Shown here: one piece after another, positions 17,080-25,458 of the stretch
How the letters are laid out: each line of letters starts with the position of its first letter
Position numbering within the stretch: the first letter of the stretch is position 1
From: Evansella clarkii
GTDB lineage: Bacteria > Bacillota > Bacilli > Bacillales > Salisediminibacteriaceae
Length of the DNA: 64,000 nucleotides
NCBI RefSeq assembly: GCF_002019695.1
Contig: NZ_KV917376.1
Location: 278,118 to 342,117 of the forward strand
Reading direction: 5' to 3'
Made by a program: the position numbers and the translations under genes
Notes under the pieces: generated by a model
The model's input: only the letters and a program-made list of their open reading frames with translations
What the model was told of the DNA's origin: nothing
Database searches by the model: none

Positions 17080-18084
17080 CTAATCTTCAGATAATAAGAG
17101 CGATTTTAATGTCTCTATTTGGTCAGGAGCATCGCGTTCCAACATCGACCAGTACACATCATCGACAATCTGCTGAAATTCCCTGGAATCTTCTTCCTTC
17201 AAAGTAATTCTTTCAATTCCTTCTTCTTCAAGCAGCTCCCATGTCTTTTCGTTCTCATTGTTAAAGTGTTCGTACATTTCTTCTTCAAATTCTGCTGTTA
17301 ATGTAATTAGTTCTTCCTGTACATCTTCTGGCAATGATTCGAATGTATCTTTATTGATCAATATTGTCCCATTCTGATTTAAAAATGGTTCGTCAACAAG
17401 ATATTGCGTAACTTCTGTCCACCCATCCTCGTATGGACCAAGCAGCGGGAACCCGAAGCCATCCACCATATTTCTCTCAAGTGATGTATATACTTCACCA
17501 GGAAGCACATCTACCGGCGTTGCATTTAAAGCCTGCAATATTTCGTGATATGTGGGATTTGACCTTATTTGTAATCCCTGAAAATCATTAATTGTACTGA
17601 TTTTTTCATTTGTCCAAAAGTAAAATGGGTTTGGTCCCAAAAACCTTCCTAAATAAACCTGGTTTTTCTCATTATATCTTTCGTTCAGAAAATCAAAGTA
17701 CCCGTTTTCTCTTTCTTCTAGAGGTGTATAAGGTGACATATGCAAAGAAAGGGTTTCAGGCATTAAGTGGCCATAAAAGGAACTCGTATTGAATCCAATG
17801 TCAACAATTCCATTACTTACGGCATTAAATTGATCAGGGGTCGGAATCGATTCAGGACCGGCCGTCCATTCAAGTTCCAGCTTCCCGTTTGTTCCTTCCT
17901 CAATCTTTTCGATCCACATCGGAATAATGTCCCTGACAAACTGGTGATTTTCCGGAAGGAAACTTACAATCTTAAGTGACGTAGAATCTGCACTGTCTCC
18001 ACTCGCTGTCGTATCTTCCCCGCATCCTGCAAGTATAAGGGAAAATATGATAATTATAAGGGGGATTACTACTTTGTTTTTCAT
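17080..18084 (-). CDS. TRAP transporter solute-binding lipoprotein, DctP family
   Basis: The 334-residue receptor begins with a signal peptide ending in the lipobox ILAGC (Cys21), so it is anchored on the outer face of the membrane. The stretch LQIRSNPTYHE near residue 168 holds the substrate-carboxylate arginine of DctP proteins. It is co-oriented with the ThDP decarboxylase, aldehyde dehydrogenase and hydrolase genes; a carboxylated arylglyoxylate or anthranilate-like ligand is the natural guess. Confidence 0.9.
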   Translation of the reverse strand: MKNKVVIPLIIIIFSLILAGCGEDTTASGDSADSTSLKIVSFLPENHQFVRDIIPMWIEKIEEGTNGKLELEWTAGPESIPTPDQFNAVSNGIVDIGFNTSSFYGHLMPETLSLHMSPYTPLEERENGYFDFLNERYNEKNQVYLGRFLGPNPFYFWTNEKISTINDFQGLQIRSNPTYHEILQALNATPVDVLPGEVYTSLERNMVDGFGFPLLGPYEDGWTEVTQYLVDEPFLNQNGTILINKDTFESLPEDVQEELITLTAEFEEEMYEHFNNENEKTWELLEEEGIERITLKEEDSREFQQIVDDVYWSMLERDAPDQIETLKSLLLSED

Positions 18085-18118
18085 ATATTTATCTATTCTC
18101 CTTTTGACTTTTCGTTTA

Positions 18119-18182
18119 ATATAGCCGGGACATCGTAGTTTGTTTTTTAAGATTGCTCTCTTAAAAACTATGTCCCGGCTAT
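18119..18182 (-). terminator. Long hairpin between the aldehyde dehydrogenase and TRAP genes
   Basis: ATAGCCGGGACAT at the left and ATGTCCCGGCTAT at the right form the base of a long stem, with a further TTTTTAAGA/TCTTAAAAA inner arm. It sits in the short gap between two genes of the feeder operon, with no long T run after it. It could be a partial terminator or an RNA-processing/stability hairpin that sets different levels of the enzymes and the carrier. Confidence 0.6.
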
Positions 18183-18205
18183 TTGTAACCTATTACATTA
18201 TATTT

Positions 18206-19702
18206 CTACAAAAACGTCCCATAAGGCGGCCGCTTATAGGCAGCTACTATTGTTTTTGACTGGCTGTAGGAGTCAAGAGCTTCTTTGCTGTACTCTCTTC
18301 CTACACCGCTGTTTTTATACCCGCCAAATGGCGCCCCTGTCTGGAAGTTAAAGTAGGAGTTAATCCACACACTGCCTGCTTCCATTCTGTTGGCCACAGC
18401 CAGACCATTTTCCATGTTATCAGTCATAATACCGGCTGCAAGGCCATAGTCCACCTCATTAGCAGCTTTCACGACCTCATCGATATCTGACCAGCGCGTT
18501 ACAGTAGCTGCCGGTCCGAAAATTTCTTCCTGTGCAATCCGCATATGCGACTCTGCTTCAATGATGGTAGGTTCTATGAAATACCCATGCTCATGTCCCG
18601 GCACAGTTACCCTGTTTCCTCCATATAAAATTTTCGCTCCCTCATTTCTTGCAATTTCAAAATAATTTAAAACTCGCTTGCCCTGTTTTTCGTTAATGAG
18701 GGAAGCTAACCTGGTCGAACGATCTGTCGGCGGCCCAATTTTTATTTCCTTTGCCCGCTCGATTAGCTTATCAACAAACTCATCATAAATATCATCATGA
18801 ATGAACAAACGCGTACCAAGAATACAGCTTTCACCATTAAAGAAAGTATAGCCGAGAGTCGCATTTTCCACTGCTGTCTCGATATCAACATCGGGAAAAA
18901 TAATATGAGGTGCTTTTCCACCCAGCTCTAACGTAACTGGAAGAATTCTGTCCCCTGCCGTTCTCCCTACGAGACGGCCAACTTCAACACTTCCGGTAAA
19001 AGCAAGTTTATCTATGTCAGGGTGATCGATTAGTGCCTGTCCCGCCTCATTTCCGTAACCTGGAACCATATTGACGACACCTGGAGGCAAAATATCAGAC
19101 AGCAGTTTTCCGAATTCAATGACAGAGATACATGCATCTTCTGCCGGCTTTAGCACAATTGTGTTTCCCGCAGCGAGTGCTGGAGCAAGTTTAAAAGAAG
19201 TCATAATCATCGGGACATTCCACGGAATAATCTGTGCACAAACGCCGAGAGGTTCTTTTTTTGTAATCAAATAACCATTATCAACAGGCCGTGAATCTCC
19301 TTGATAATGTGTCAGAATCGCTCCCGCAAAATAGCGGAATTGATTTATTGCCAGCTGATAATCCAAATCAAATTCATGTATCGCTCTTCCTGTATCCATA
19401 CATTCGATTAATTTTAAACGGTCCTGGTTTTCTTCGAGGACTTCCGCAATCTTATTTAACAGAATCGACCGTTCTTCGATGGAGGTGGACGCCCAGGATG
19501 GAAAAGCAGCCCTTGCTGCTTCAACTGCTTTATCCACATCTTCTTTACCGCCGCGTCCCAGCTGCGCGAGCACTTCACCTGTTGCCGCATTCACCGAATC
19601 AAAATAACCATTCGCCGCTTCAACAATTTCTCCGTTAATGAGCGGACCGTATTGATCAGCCAATTTTAAATCAGCCACATTCGCTTTACCTATTGCTTCC
19701 AT
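18206..19702 (-). CDS. NAD(P)-dependent aldehyde dehydrogenase, probable 2-aminobenzaldehyde (arylaldehyde) oxidiser
   Basis: A 498-residue aldehyde dehydrogenase with Asn162 in IIPWNVP, the general base Glu259 in LELGGKAP and nucleophile Cys293 in NGESCILGTR. It resembles class 1/2 and aromatic aldehyde dehydrogenases, not the hydroxymuconate type encoded at 8059-9534. It follows the ThDP decarboxylase gene by 105 nt. If that enzyme makes 2-aminobenzaldehyde from isatinate, this enzyme would yield anthranilate, the entry compound of the large operon. The family call is firm; the substrate is inference. Confidence 0.85.
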   Translation of the reverse strand: MEAIGKANVADLKLADQYGPLINGEIVEAANGYFDSVNAATGEVLAQLGRGGKEDVDKAVEAARAAFPSWASTSIEERSILLNKIAEVLEENQDRLKLIECMDTGRAIHEFDLDYQLAINQFRYFAGAILTHYQGDSRPVDNGYLITKKEPLGVCAQIIPWNVPMIMTSFKLAPALAAGNTIVLKPAEDACISVIEFGKLLSDILPPGVVNMVPGYGNEAGQALIDHPDIDKLAFTGSVEVGRLVGRTAGDRILPVTLELGGKAPHIIFPDVDIETAVENATLGYTFFNGESCILGTRLFIHDDIYDEFVDKLIERAKEIKIGPPTDRSTRLASLINEKQGKRVLNYFEIARNEGAKILYGGNRVTVPGHEHGYFIEPTIIEAESHMRIAQEEIFGPAATVTRWSDIDEVVKAANEVDYGLAAGIMTDNMENGLAVANRMEAGSVWINSYFNFQTGAPFGGYKNSGVGREYSKEALDSYSQSKTIVAAYKRPPYGTFL

Positions 19703-19807
19703 ATCATATCTCCTCCACTTTCTTAATGTTTTTTTGCAGAGTGAACCTGTGCTTCTGATACTTCTTGCTTCAGCAGGAAGGCATCCCCCCTTAAAAGTTT
19801 CAGATTA

Positions 19808-21517
19808 TCAGACTTTAGGAATTCTTACATCCAATACAGCAGAACGACCATTTTTCACATGTGTTAGCGCAGTTTCCAATGCTCCCTTCACTCTTCCTGG
19901 CTCTTCTACTACTTCTGCATAAGCGTTGCCTGCAGCCTCGGCAACTTTCGCCAATTGGCTGTTCGGATTAAAGTTAATCCAAAATTGATTGGATTGTTTT
20001 GCGATCCCTTCCGGATGCACGCCTAAAGTCGAATGTTTCGGCGCGTTCCAGCCAAAATTGTTATAAATGATAGTGAGAAATGGCGTCTCATATTGCTCGG
20101 CCATCGTATGGACAACAGAAGGGACACTAAACAAATAACTTCCGTCTCCCGTTAAGCTAATCACTGTTTTATCCGGATGAGCCAATTTCATTCCGAGCGC
20201 TGCTCCTCCATTCCACCCAAGTGAACCTGCCCCGCTGCTGAAATAGGAGCCTGGCCTTGTTGCACCAATATGTGAAGTGACTACGCCATAATTAGTGATT
20301 GCTTCGTTTAAAATAATTGTATTGTCATCCATTACTTCACGGACACAAGCAGTAAGATATTCAGGGGTAATAATATCCCTGTTCAACTGTTCAGCGTTTT
20401 TTACTGCTTCCTTCATTTCCGAATGAAAGGCGGTGATCTGTTCCCGTCTTGCAGACACTAAAGACTCATCTGGTGATTCTTTCTCCAGAGCCAGATTGAT
20501 CTGTTTCAAAGCAGTTAAAGAATCTGCCTGATGAAATCGTCTGGACGGTATATACCAAAGAGGCATATCTTCTTTCAGTGGATCTGCATCAATATAATAG
20601 ATCACTGCATCTTCTGACGGCTTATTTTTCACAGGGATCCACGGGACATCACTGTCAATGGCCAGGATGACATCGGCTTTTGCCAAAACCGGGTGCTGTT
20701 TATCTTCATTCCACTGATAACCCACATGCATCGGATGGTCGGCCGGGAAATTCATTGTTTGAGGAACGGATTCAAAAACAGGTATTGCCAGCTTTTCAGC
20801 GAGTTTAACCAGCTCCTCCACCGCCGCTTCTTTTTTCCCAAGGTATGATGTGACAACCAACGGATTATTGGCTTTTAGTAAATGGGAAACCAGTTCCTGT
20901 ACGTTCTCAACCGGTAATGCACTCGGTGAGACTGGTGTCCACAAAGATGAATCTATTTCGACCCGTTCTGTTTCTTCCTCCATCGTCTCTCTCGGCCCCA
21001 TTAAGTAAACAGGGCCCTGCGGTTCGCTTTTTGAAATTTGCAAAGACCGGTGGACCAGTTGTTTCACATTTTTTCCGGTGCGGATTTCATTATCATACTT
21101 CGTGTATCCTCGCATAATGCCGCGCTGGTCATTGACATCCTGGTACCAGTGAATAAATTCATTCCGACTTCCAGTCAATTCACCTTCCTGGGTGTAGGGC
21201 GATGCGCCAGCATATACAAGAACAGGAACTTTAGCTTTAAAAGCGTTGTGAATCGCTCCTCCTAAGTTTTGTGTGCCGCACTCCACATGAACGATGACTC
21301 CCTGCGGTTCTCCGGTTAGCTGCGCATAGCCATGTGCTGCGCTCATTGCTACAAACTCATGGGGACTAATAATCACTTTCGGCAACTCTTTATTTTTATT
21401 TGCCGCATCTGTTAAGCTTTCAATTATTGCTGGATGGTCACTCCCGAAGTTTGCAAAAATATAAGAAACACCGGCCTCTTGAAGCGCTTCCAAAAATGCC
21501 GTGCTAGTTGTGTACAT
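19808..21517 (-). CDS. ThDP-dependent decarboxylase, acetolactate synthase / benzoylformate decarboxylase superfamily
   Basis: The 569-residue protein has the three-domain layout of ThDP enzymes: the N-terminal domain with His53-Glu54 (SPHEFVAMSAAHGYA; the Glu activates the cofactor), a central domain, and the ThDP/Mg motif GDG at 457-459 ending in NN at 486-487. It lacks obvious features of true acetolactate synthase such as a small-subunit partner gene. With an aldehyde dehydrogenase gene next in the operon, it looks like a 2-oxo-acid decarboxylase. Isatinate is an ortho-amino benzoylformate, so an isatinate decarboxylase role fits the neighbouring cyclase-family hydrolase. Benzoylformate or phenylpyruvate are other possible substrates. 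Confidence 0.82.
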   Translation of the reverse strand: MYTTSTAFLEALQEAGVSYIFANFGSDHPAIIESLTDAANKNKELPKVIISPHEFVAMSAAHGYAQLTGEPQGVIVHVECGTQNLGGAIHNAFKAKVPVLVYAGASPYTQEGELTGSRNEFIHWYQDVNDQRGIMRGYTKYDNEIRTGKNVKQLVHRSLQISKSEPQGPVYLMGPRETMEEETERVEIDSSLWTPVSPSALPVENVQELVSHLLKANNPLVVTSYLGKKEAAVEELVKLAEKLAIPVFESVPQTMNFPADHPMHVGYQWNEDKQHPVLAKADVILAIDSDVPWIPVKNKPSEDAVIYYIDADPLKEDMPLWYIPSRRFHQADSLTALKQINLALEKESPDESLVSARREQITAFHSEMKEAVKNAEQLNRDIITPEYLTACVREVMDDNTIILNEAITNYGVVTSHIGATRPGSYFSSGAGSLGWNGGAALGMKLAHPDKTVISLTGDGSYLFSVPSVVHTMAEQYETPFLTIIYNNFGWNAPKHSTLGVHPEGIAKQSNQFWINFNPNSQLAKVAEAAGNAYAEVVEEPGRVKGALETALTHVKNGRSAVLDVRIPKV

Positions 21518-21553
21518 AATGAACCCTCTCCTGTCTCCTTACGATTTATAAAA

Positions 21554-21596
21554 ATTATAATCCAGGAGAGAACAACTTAATGTTAACTAATTAACA
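21554..21596 (-). promoter_or_regulatory. Activator-type promoter of the feeder operon with Crp/Fnr-like operator
   Basis: TGTTA-N6-TAACA (21581-21596), inside the longer inverted repeat AATGTTAA/TTAACATT, has the 16-bp geometry of Crp/Fnr operators. On the minus strand a perfect TATAAT lies at 21554-21559, and no good -35 box is present. With a start near 21547 the operator is centred at about -41.5, the class II activator position. The regulators encoded immediately upstream (21641-22911) are Crp/Fnr proteins. Confidence 0.72.
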
Positions 21597-21640
21597 TTAT
21601 TCTAAATATTTAGATATTTATATGTAATAAAAAAAAATGA

Positions 21641-22252
21641 CTATTTTACTGCACTTTCGATTTCTCTCAGCGCTTCAATATCTTTTATAATAAACGTTTT
21701 ACCTGATGTAACCACAATATTTCTTAAACGCCAGTCTTTTAGAACTTTCCAGACAGCAACCCTGGATTTTCCGATATAATTTGAAATCAACTTTTGTTCA
21801 ACTTCAAGTGCGTTTTGCCTTTTCTTCTCACGTAAATTCAATAAAAAATGCGCTAATTGAATATCTATCGGCGCATTTTTCATCGAATTAATTTTCGCAA
21901 GCATACGGAGCTTCTTAATTAATGAGCAGCTGAATTCCCGGGAGACCTCGGGATACTGTTCTGTCAGGCTTTCAAAACGCTCTTTTGAAAAATAGTAAAG
22001 GGTGGAATCCATTAGCAGCGTTGCCGTGGTGAAAGAAGTATTCCCGTCAATCAGCTGCTCCCCAAGAAGAGTGTCTGGAAAGACAAGGTCAATGATACGA
22101 TCATATCCGTCTTCCCGTAATACACTGATCATTACTTTACCTTCGTTTAAAAAATAAAAGCCGTTTAATACATCTCCCTGTCTGAACAATACCTTACCCT
22201 TTTTAAGGCTTCTTTTCTCTGCATGATCCAAGTACGGCGACCAATCAAACAT
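21641..22252 (-). CDS. Crp/Fnr-family transcriptional regulator A
   Basis: About 203 residues: an N-terminal cyclic-nucleotide-like beta-barrel sensor domain (KVLFRQGD near residue 20, GEQLID near residue 86) and a C-terminal winged helix with the recognition region KSRVAVWKVLKDW. The glycine-glutamate pattern of cAMP-binding proteins is only partly kept, and there is no Fnr-type cysteine cluster, so it probably senses a small organic ligand, as CprK does with chlorophenols. It lies between regulator B and the ThDP operon. GTG at 22264 is an alternative start; I prefer the ATG because GTGAGGTG is then correctly spaced. Confidence 0.85.
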   Translation of the reverse strand: MFDWSPYLDHAEKRSLKKGKVLFRQGDVLNGFYFLNEGKVMISVLREDGYDRIIDLVFPDTLLGEQLIDGNTSFTTATLLMDSTLYYFSKERFESLTEQYPEVSREFSCSLIKKLRMLAKINSMKNAPIDIQLAHFLLNLREKKRQNALEVEQKLISNYIGKSRVAVWKVLKDWRLRNIVVTSGKTFIIKDIEALREIESAVK

Positions 22253-22284
22253 CAGGCTGTTCACCTCACTTTACATGGTTACGT

Positions 22285-22911
22285 TTAATATGCCGCAATT
22301 TTTTCCAGCACTCCAATATTTTTAATCGTTATACTTCGGTTTCTCAAAGAAATAACGTCGTTGCCCCATTTTTTAAATATGTTGTAAACGGTAACCCTGT
22401 TTAAGTTTGTATACTGGCTCAGTTCCTGCTGGGTAAACGGAATCTGATCACTCAGAAATATCTCCTGAAGTGTTAATAATTTTCTGGCCAGCAGTTTTTC
22501 TGAAGGCAAGGAAGCTGTTAAAACATTATCAGATAATATCTTTAATTTTTCTGTCAGACTGTTGTAAATGAGCATTCTATACCGGTCATCTTTCTCCAGA
22601 AGCATGCTGTTCACTTTATCAGGAAAATAATATATAATACTATTTTTAATCGCGATTGCGGTTGAGAAATACTTTTCTTCATCCACGGCCTGTTCCCCAA
22701 AAGGTTTGCCATTGCAAACAATATCGAGAATACGTTCCTCTTCCAGGTGATTCGTTCCGGAAATTTTCACCAGTCCTTCCTCCAAATAAAAAAAACCATT
22801 GCAGCTGCTATCCTTCTCTTTATAGACTACTGATCCTTTTTCATAATATTTCCTTTCACCATATTTAAGAAACGGTTCCCAGCTGACATGTTCCGCAACT
22901 AAATTTGACAT
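22285..22911 (-). CDS. Crp/Fnr-family transcriptional regulator B
   Basis: About 208 residues with the same layout as regulator A: an effector-binding beta-barrel (GSVVYKEKDSSCNGF near residue 25) and a C-terminal helix-turn-helix (TNLNRVTVYNIFKKW near residue 173). Sequence similarity to regulator A is modest, so the tandem pair is old or was assembled rather than freshly duplicated. The start ATG at 22911 has GGAGG 6 nt upstream. The likely target is the Crp/Fnr-type operator at 21581-21596, but which of the two regulators binds is unknown. Confidence 0.83.
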   Translation of the reverse strand: MSNLVAEHVSWEPFLKYGERKYYEKGSVVYKEKDSSCNGFFYLEEGLVKISGTNHLEEERILDIVCNGKPFGEQAVDEEKYFSTAIAIKNSIIYYFPDKVNSMLLEKDDRYRMLIYNSLTEKLKILSDNVLTASLPSEKLLARKLLTLQEIFLSDQIPFTQQELSQYTNLNRVTVYNIFKKWGNDVISLRNRSITIKNIGVLEKIAAY

Positions 22912-23103
22912 GGCCAACCTCCGTATATATTGATTCTCACTAACAGTTCCAACCGGCTGAATATGTATGAAAAAAGCTGGTCAGAAAACATCCCTGAATC
23001 CTGACACGAGTGTTTTCCCAGCATGCTGTAAATCGAACAATCAAGAAAGGCGTTTTCCAAGATACTCCCCATTTCACTTTAGCAAGTAAACGGAAAACAG
23101 AGG

Positions 23104-23859
23104 TTATTGCTCAAGCTCTATATAGCCTAATTCACGTGAAACAGCATTCCCTGTGTTTACGATACTCGCAATAATTTCTTTTGTGTTTATACTTTGCATA
23201 TAACTGATTGGACCAACTAAATTAACTGCAGCAATGGTTTCACCTGAATAAGATTGAATTGGAGCTGCAACAGCATAAGTAGAAGTATCATTTTCGTTAT
23301 TGCTGATAGAATAACCTTTTCTCCGGATGTCTTCTAATTCTCTTTTTAAGGCATTTACTTCCGTAATTGTATTTGGTCCTTGCTTGGAGAGACCTCTTGA
23401 AATTGTCTCTTTCAAGTATTCACGATTAAAGGCTAAAAGCACTTTTCCAATACTAGTACTATACGCAGGTTTTCTCGAGCCTAAAAAGGTTGGCACAAAA
23501 TCCGCTTCAGCTGAGGAGATTTTTAATACAAAAATGACATCTCCCTTATCATACATTCCGATGTGTGCAGTTCCGCGAAATCTTTCCGTCAATCCTTTGA
23601 CAAGAGGTAAAGCGATATTGTAAATATCATGCTGGAACATCACTCCATTATTCCATTCAATAATCTTCCAGCCAAGCCGGTATTTGCGGGAACCATCTCG
23701 CATTAAAACACCTTGATCACACAACGTTTTAATTAAATGATGCGTGGTGCTCCTGCTTAAATTCAGCTTCTCGGCAATTTCAGCGTTTCCAAGCACAGGT
23801 TCCTCAACTGTAAAACAACTTAAAATATCAATTGCTCTTTTTACTGAACCAATCACCAT
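23104..23859 (-). CDS. IclR-family transcriptional regulator
   Basis: About 251 residues: an N-terminal winged helix (AIDILSCFTVEEPVLGNAEIAEKLNLSRSTTHHLIKTL region, residues 9-47) and a C-terminal effector-binding domain (GTAHIGMYDKGDVIF region, then the long sensor lobe). IclR proteins commonly control aromatic-acid catabolism and bind the pathway substrate. I set the start at 23859 because CAGGAGGAGCA lies just before this ATG; the frame is open 47 codons further upstream but those codons do not look like IclR. The MFS carrier gene lies upstream in the same orientation. Confidence 0.88.
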   Translation of the reverse strand: MVIGSVKRAIDILSCFTVEEPVLGNAEIAEKLNLSRSTTHHLIKTLCDQGVLMRDGSRKYRLGWKIIEWNNGVMFQHDIYNIALPLVKGLTERFRGTAHIGMYDKGDVIFVLKISSAEADFVPTFLGSRKPAYSTSIGKVLLAFNREYLKETISRGLSKQGPNTITEVNALKRELEDIRRKGYSISNNENDTSTYAVAAPIQSYSGETIAAVNLVGPISYMQSINTKEIIASIVNTGNAVSRELGYIELEQ

Positions 23860-23934
23860 TGCTCCTCCTGACTGTTTCACAGTTATTTTGTTTTTCCCAT
23901 TCGACGCAAAGGAATTTTTCGGCCCTCCAATTAA

Positions 23935-23948
23935 ATAAAGCGCTTTCA
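23935..23948 (-). promoter_or_regulatory. cre-like site upstream of the IclR regulator gene
   Basis: On the minus strand it reads TGAAAGCGCTTTAT, a near match to the CcpA cre consensus with the palindromic AAAGCGCTTT core. It lies about 75-90 bp upstream of the IclR start, between it and the MFS gene, consistent with catabolite control of the regulator. Confidence 0.5.
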
Positions 23949-24049
23949 ATTCTAAATATTCTAAATAGTTTATATATAATGATATACAAAACAATATCAA
24001 AAGACAAATATAAAATTTAAAATAGTGAAATTTGAACCATTTCTTATTT

Positions 24050-25246
24050 TTAACTTTCTTTAACGAACAAAAGAGACAGGATTGAAATCACCATTAATAA
24101 TGTCACAAAATTCCAGCCAATGGAGTAAAGCCCGGTCCAGTCAATTAAAATTCCAAAAACAGGCGGGAATAAAATCGCCCCCCAGGAACTGAGAGTTATA
24201 CTTGCTCCTGTTGCCGTTCCGGCATAGGACTGGGGTGCAATTTCCGAAGTGGCGTTCATCCATACACCATTAAACCCAGAAGCGCCGAAACCAAATATAA
24301 AAACAATAACAGCCATGAGGTGAAATGGCGTATTTTGAGGCAGCAGAGATGTAATGAAGGATACGACAGCAACAAGTAAAGATATTAGCAGTAATACGAT
24401 TATTCGTTTTCCGGCAAACAATCTGTCACTTAAAATACCCCAGGTCAATCTCCCCAGTGCTCCACCAAATTCGGCGATTCCTAATAATACACCGGCCAGC
24501 ATAATACTGATCTGCAAATAATCATAAGCAAATATGACGATAAATGTATTTAATATTGTCTGGGATGCGGTAAGCAGCATAGCGCTTAACGTTACGAGCA
24601 GAAGCCCTGGGTGTGTCAGCAGTTTGGGCAAACTTACCGGCTTCCTTCTGGTTAGAGATGAAGCCGGGCTTTTTGGTTCTTTATATGCCAGGTAAAGAAT
24701 TATTCCGATAACGAGCAGGCTGATAGCAGGGATGAACACGGCCGTTCGCCAGCCGAACTGACTAGCAGCCGGCAGGAGAAGAAGAGCAGAAAGAGCTGAG
24801 CCTGCTGTCACACCCATCTGCTTTATTCCCATCGCGGTTCCTCTTCTTTTCGAATTAAACCAATCATTTACCCCCTGGTTTGTCGCCGGATGGGACGCTC
24901 CGTAACCAAAACCGGCAAGAAAAATAAAAAACAAAATAAGCATAAAAGAAGAGGAAAATGACAGCAGAAAAAAACTACCGCTTAAACCGAGAATAATCAT
25001 TAACAGGATCTTTTTAGAACCTGCTTTATCCGTGAGTATTCCCGCAGGCATAGATATGATAGATTGTCCCAAAAATAACGCAGCTGGAAGTATACCTACC
25101 TGGGACATCGTCAATTGTAAATCTTCTCCAATCTTCAGGCCGAGTGGAGCAATGCTTCTCGCTGTAAAAGCTATGAAAAGCTGAATGAGGAATAAATAAG
25201 CGAGCATTTGCCATGGATTAGGCTTGTTATAGTAATAATTTTCCAT
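24050..25246 (-). CDS. Major facilitator superfamily transporter
   Basis: The 398-residue protein has 12 predicted membrane segments and the MFS signature between helices 2 and 3 (GILTDKAGSKKIL, near residue 66), plus a second copy in the C-terminal half (GILSDRLFAGKRII). The resemblance to nitrate/nitrite and cyanate MFS carriers is only general. It stands next to the IclR regulator of the aromatic cluster, so an aromatic or organic acid is a likely substrate. Direction of transport cannot be told. Confidence 0.82.
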   Translation of the reverse strand: MENYYYNKPNPWQMLAYLFLIQLFIAFTARSIAPLGLKIGEDLQLTMSQVGILPAALFLGQSIISMPAGILTDKAGSKKILLMIILGLSGSFFLLSFSSSFMLILFFIFLAGFGYGASHPATNQGVNDWFNSKRRGTAMGIKQMGVTAGSALSALLLLPAASQFGWRTAVFIPAISLLVIGIILYLAYKEPKSPASSLTRRKPVSLPKLLTHPGLLLVTLSAMLLTASQTILNTFIVIFAYDYLQISIMLAGVLLGIAEFGGALGRLTWGILSDRLFAGKRIIVLLLISLLVAVVSFITSLLPQNTPFHLMAVIVFIFGFGASGFNGVWMNATSEIAPQSYAGTATGASITLSSWGAILFPPVFGILIDWTGLYSIGWNFVTLLMVISILSLLFVKES

Positions 25247-25458
25247 ATATTATTAATCCACCTTTTTCATCTCTAGGACCAATATTAATCAAAAGGGATA
25301 CTAATAATTTCTTACTAAAATTCAGTAGTGAAAAGTAAAGTAAAAGCAGCCGCAAACAATCTGCAACTGCCTTCTCCATTCGGCGCATGTCTCGCCGGGC
25401 TTTTTTTTCAGTTCATCTATTTCATGAATAGTTTAGTATTTTTTCCAGTGAAAACATT

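Noticed and set aside
24050-25246. Nitrate/nitrite porter NarK
   Set aside because: Only general MFS similarity; no nitrate signature and no nitrate genes nearby.
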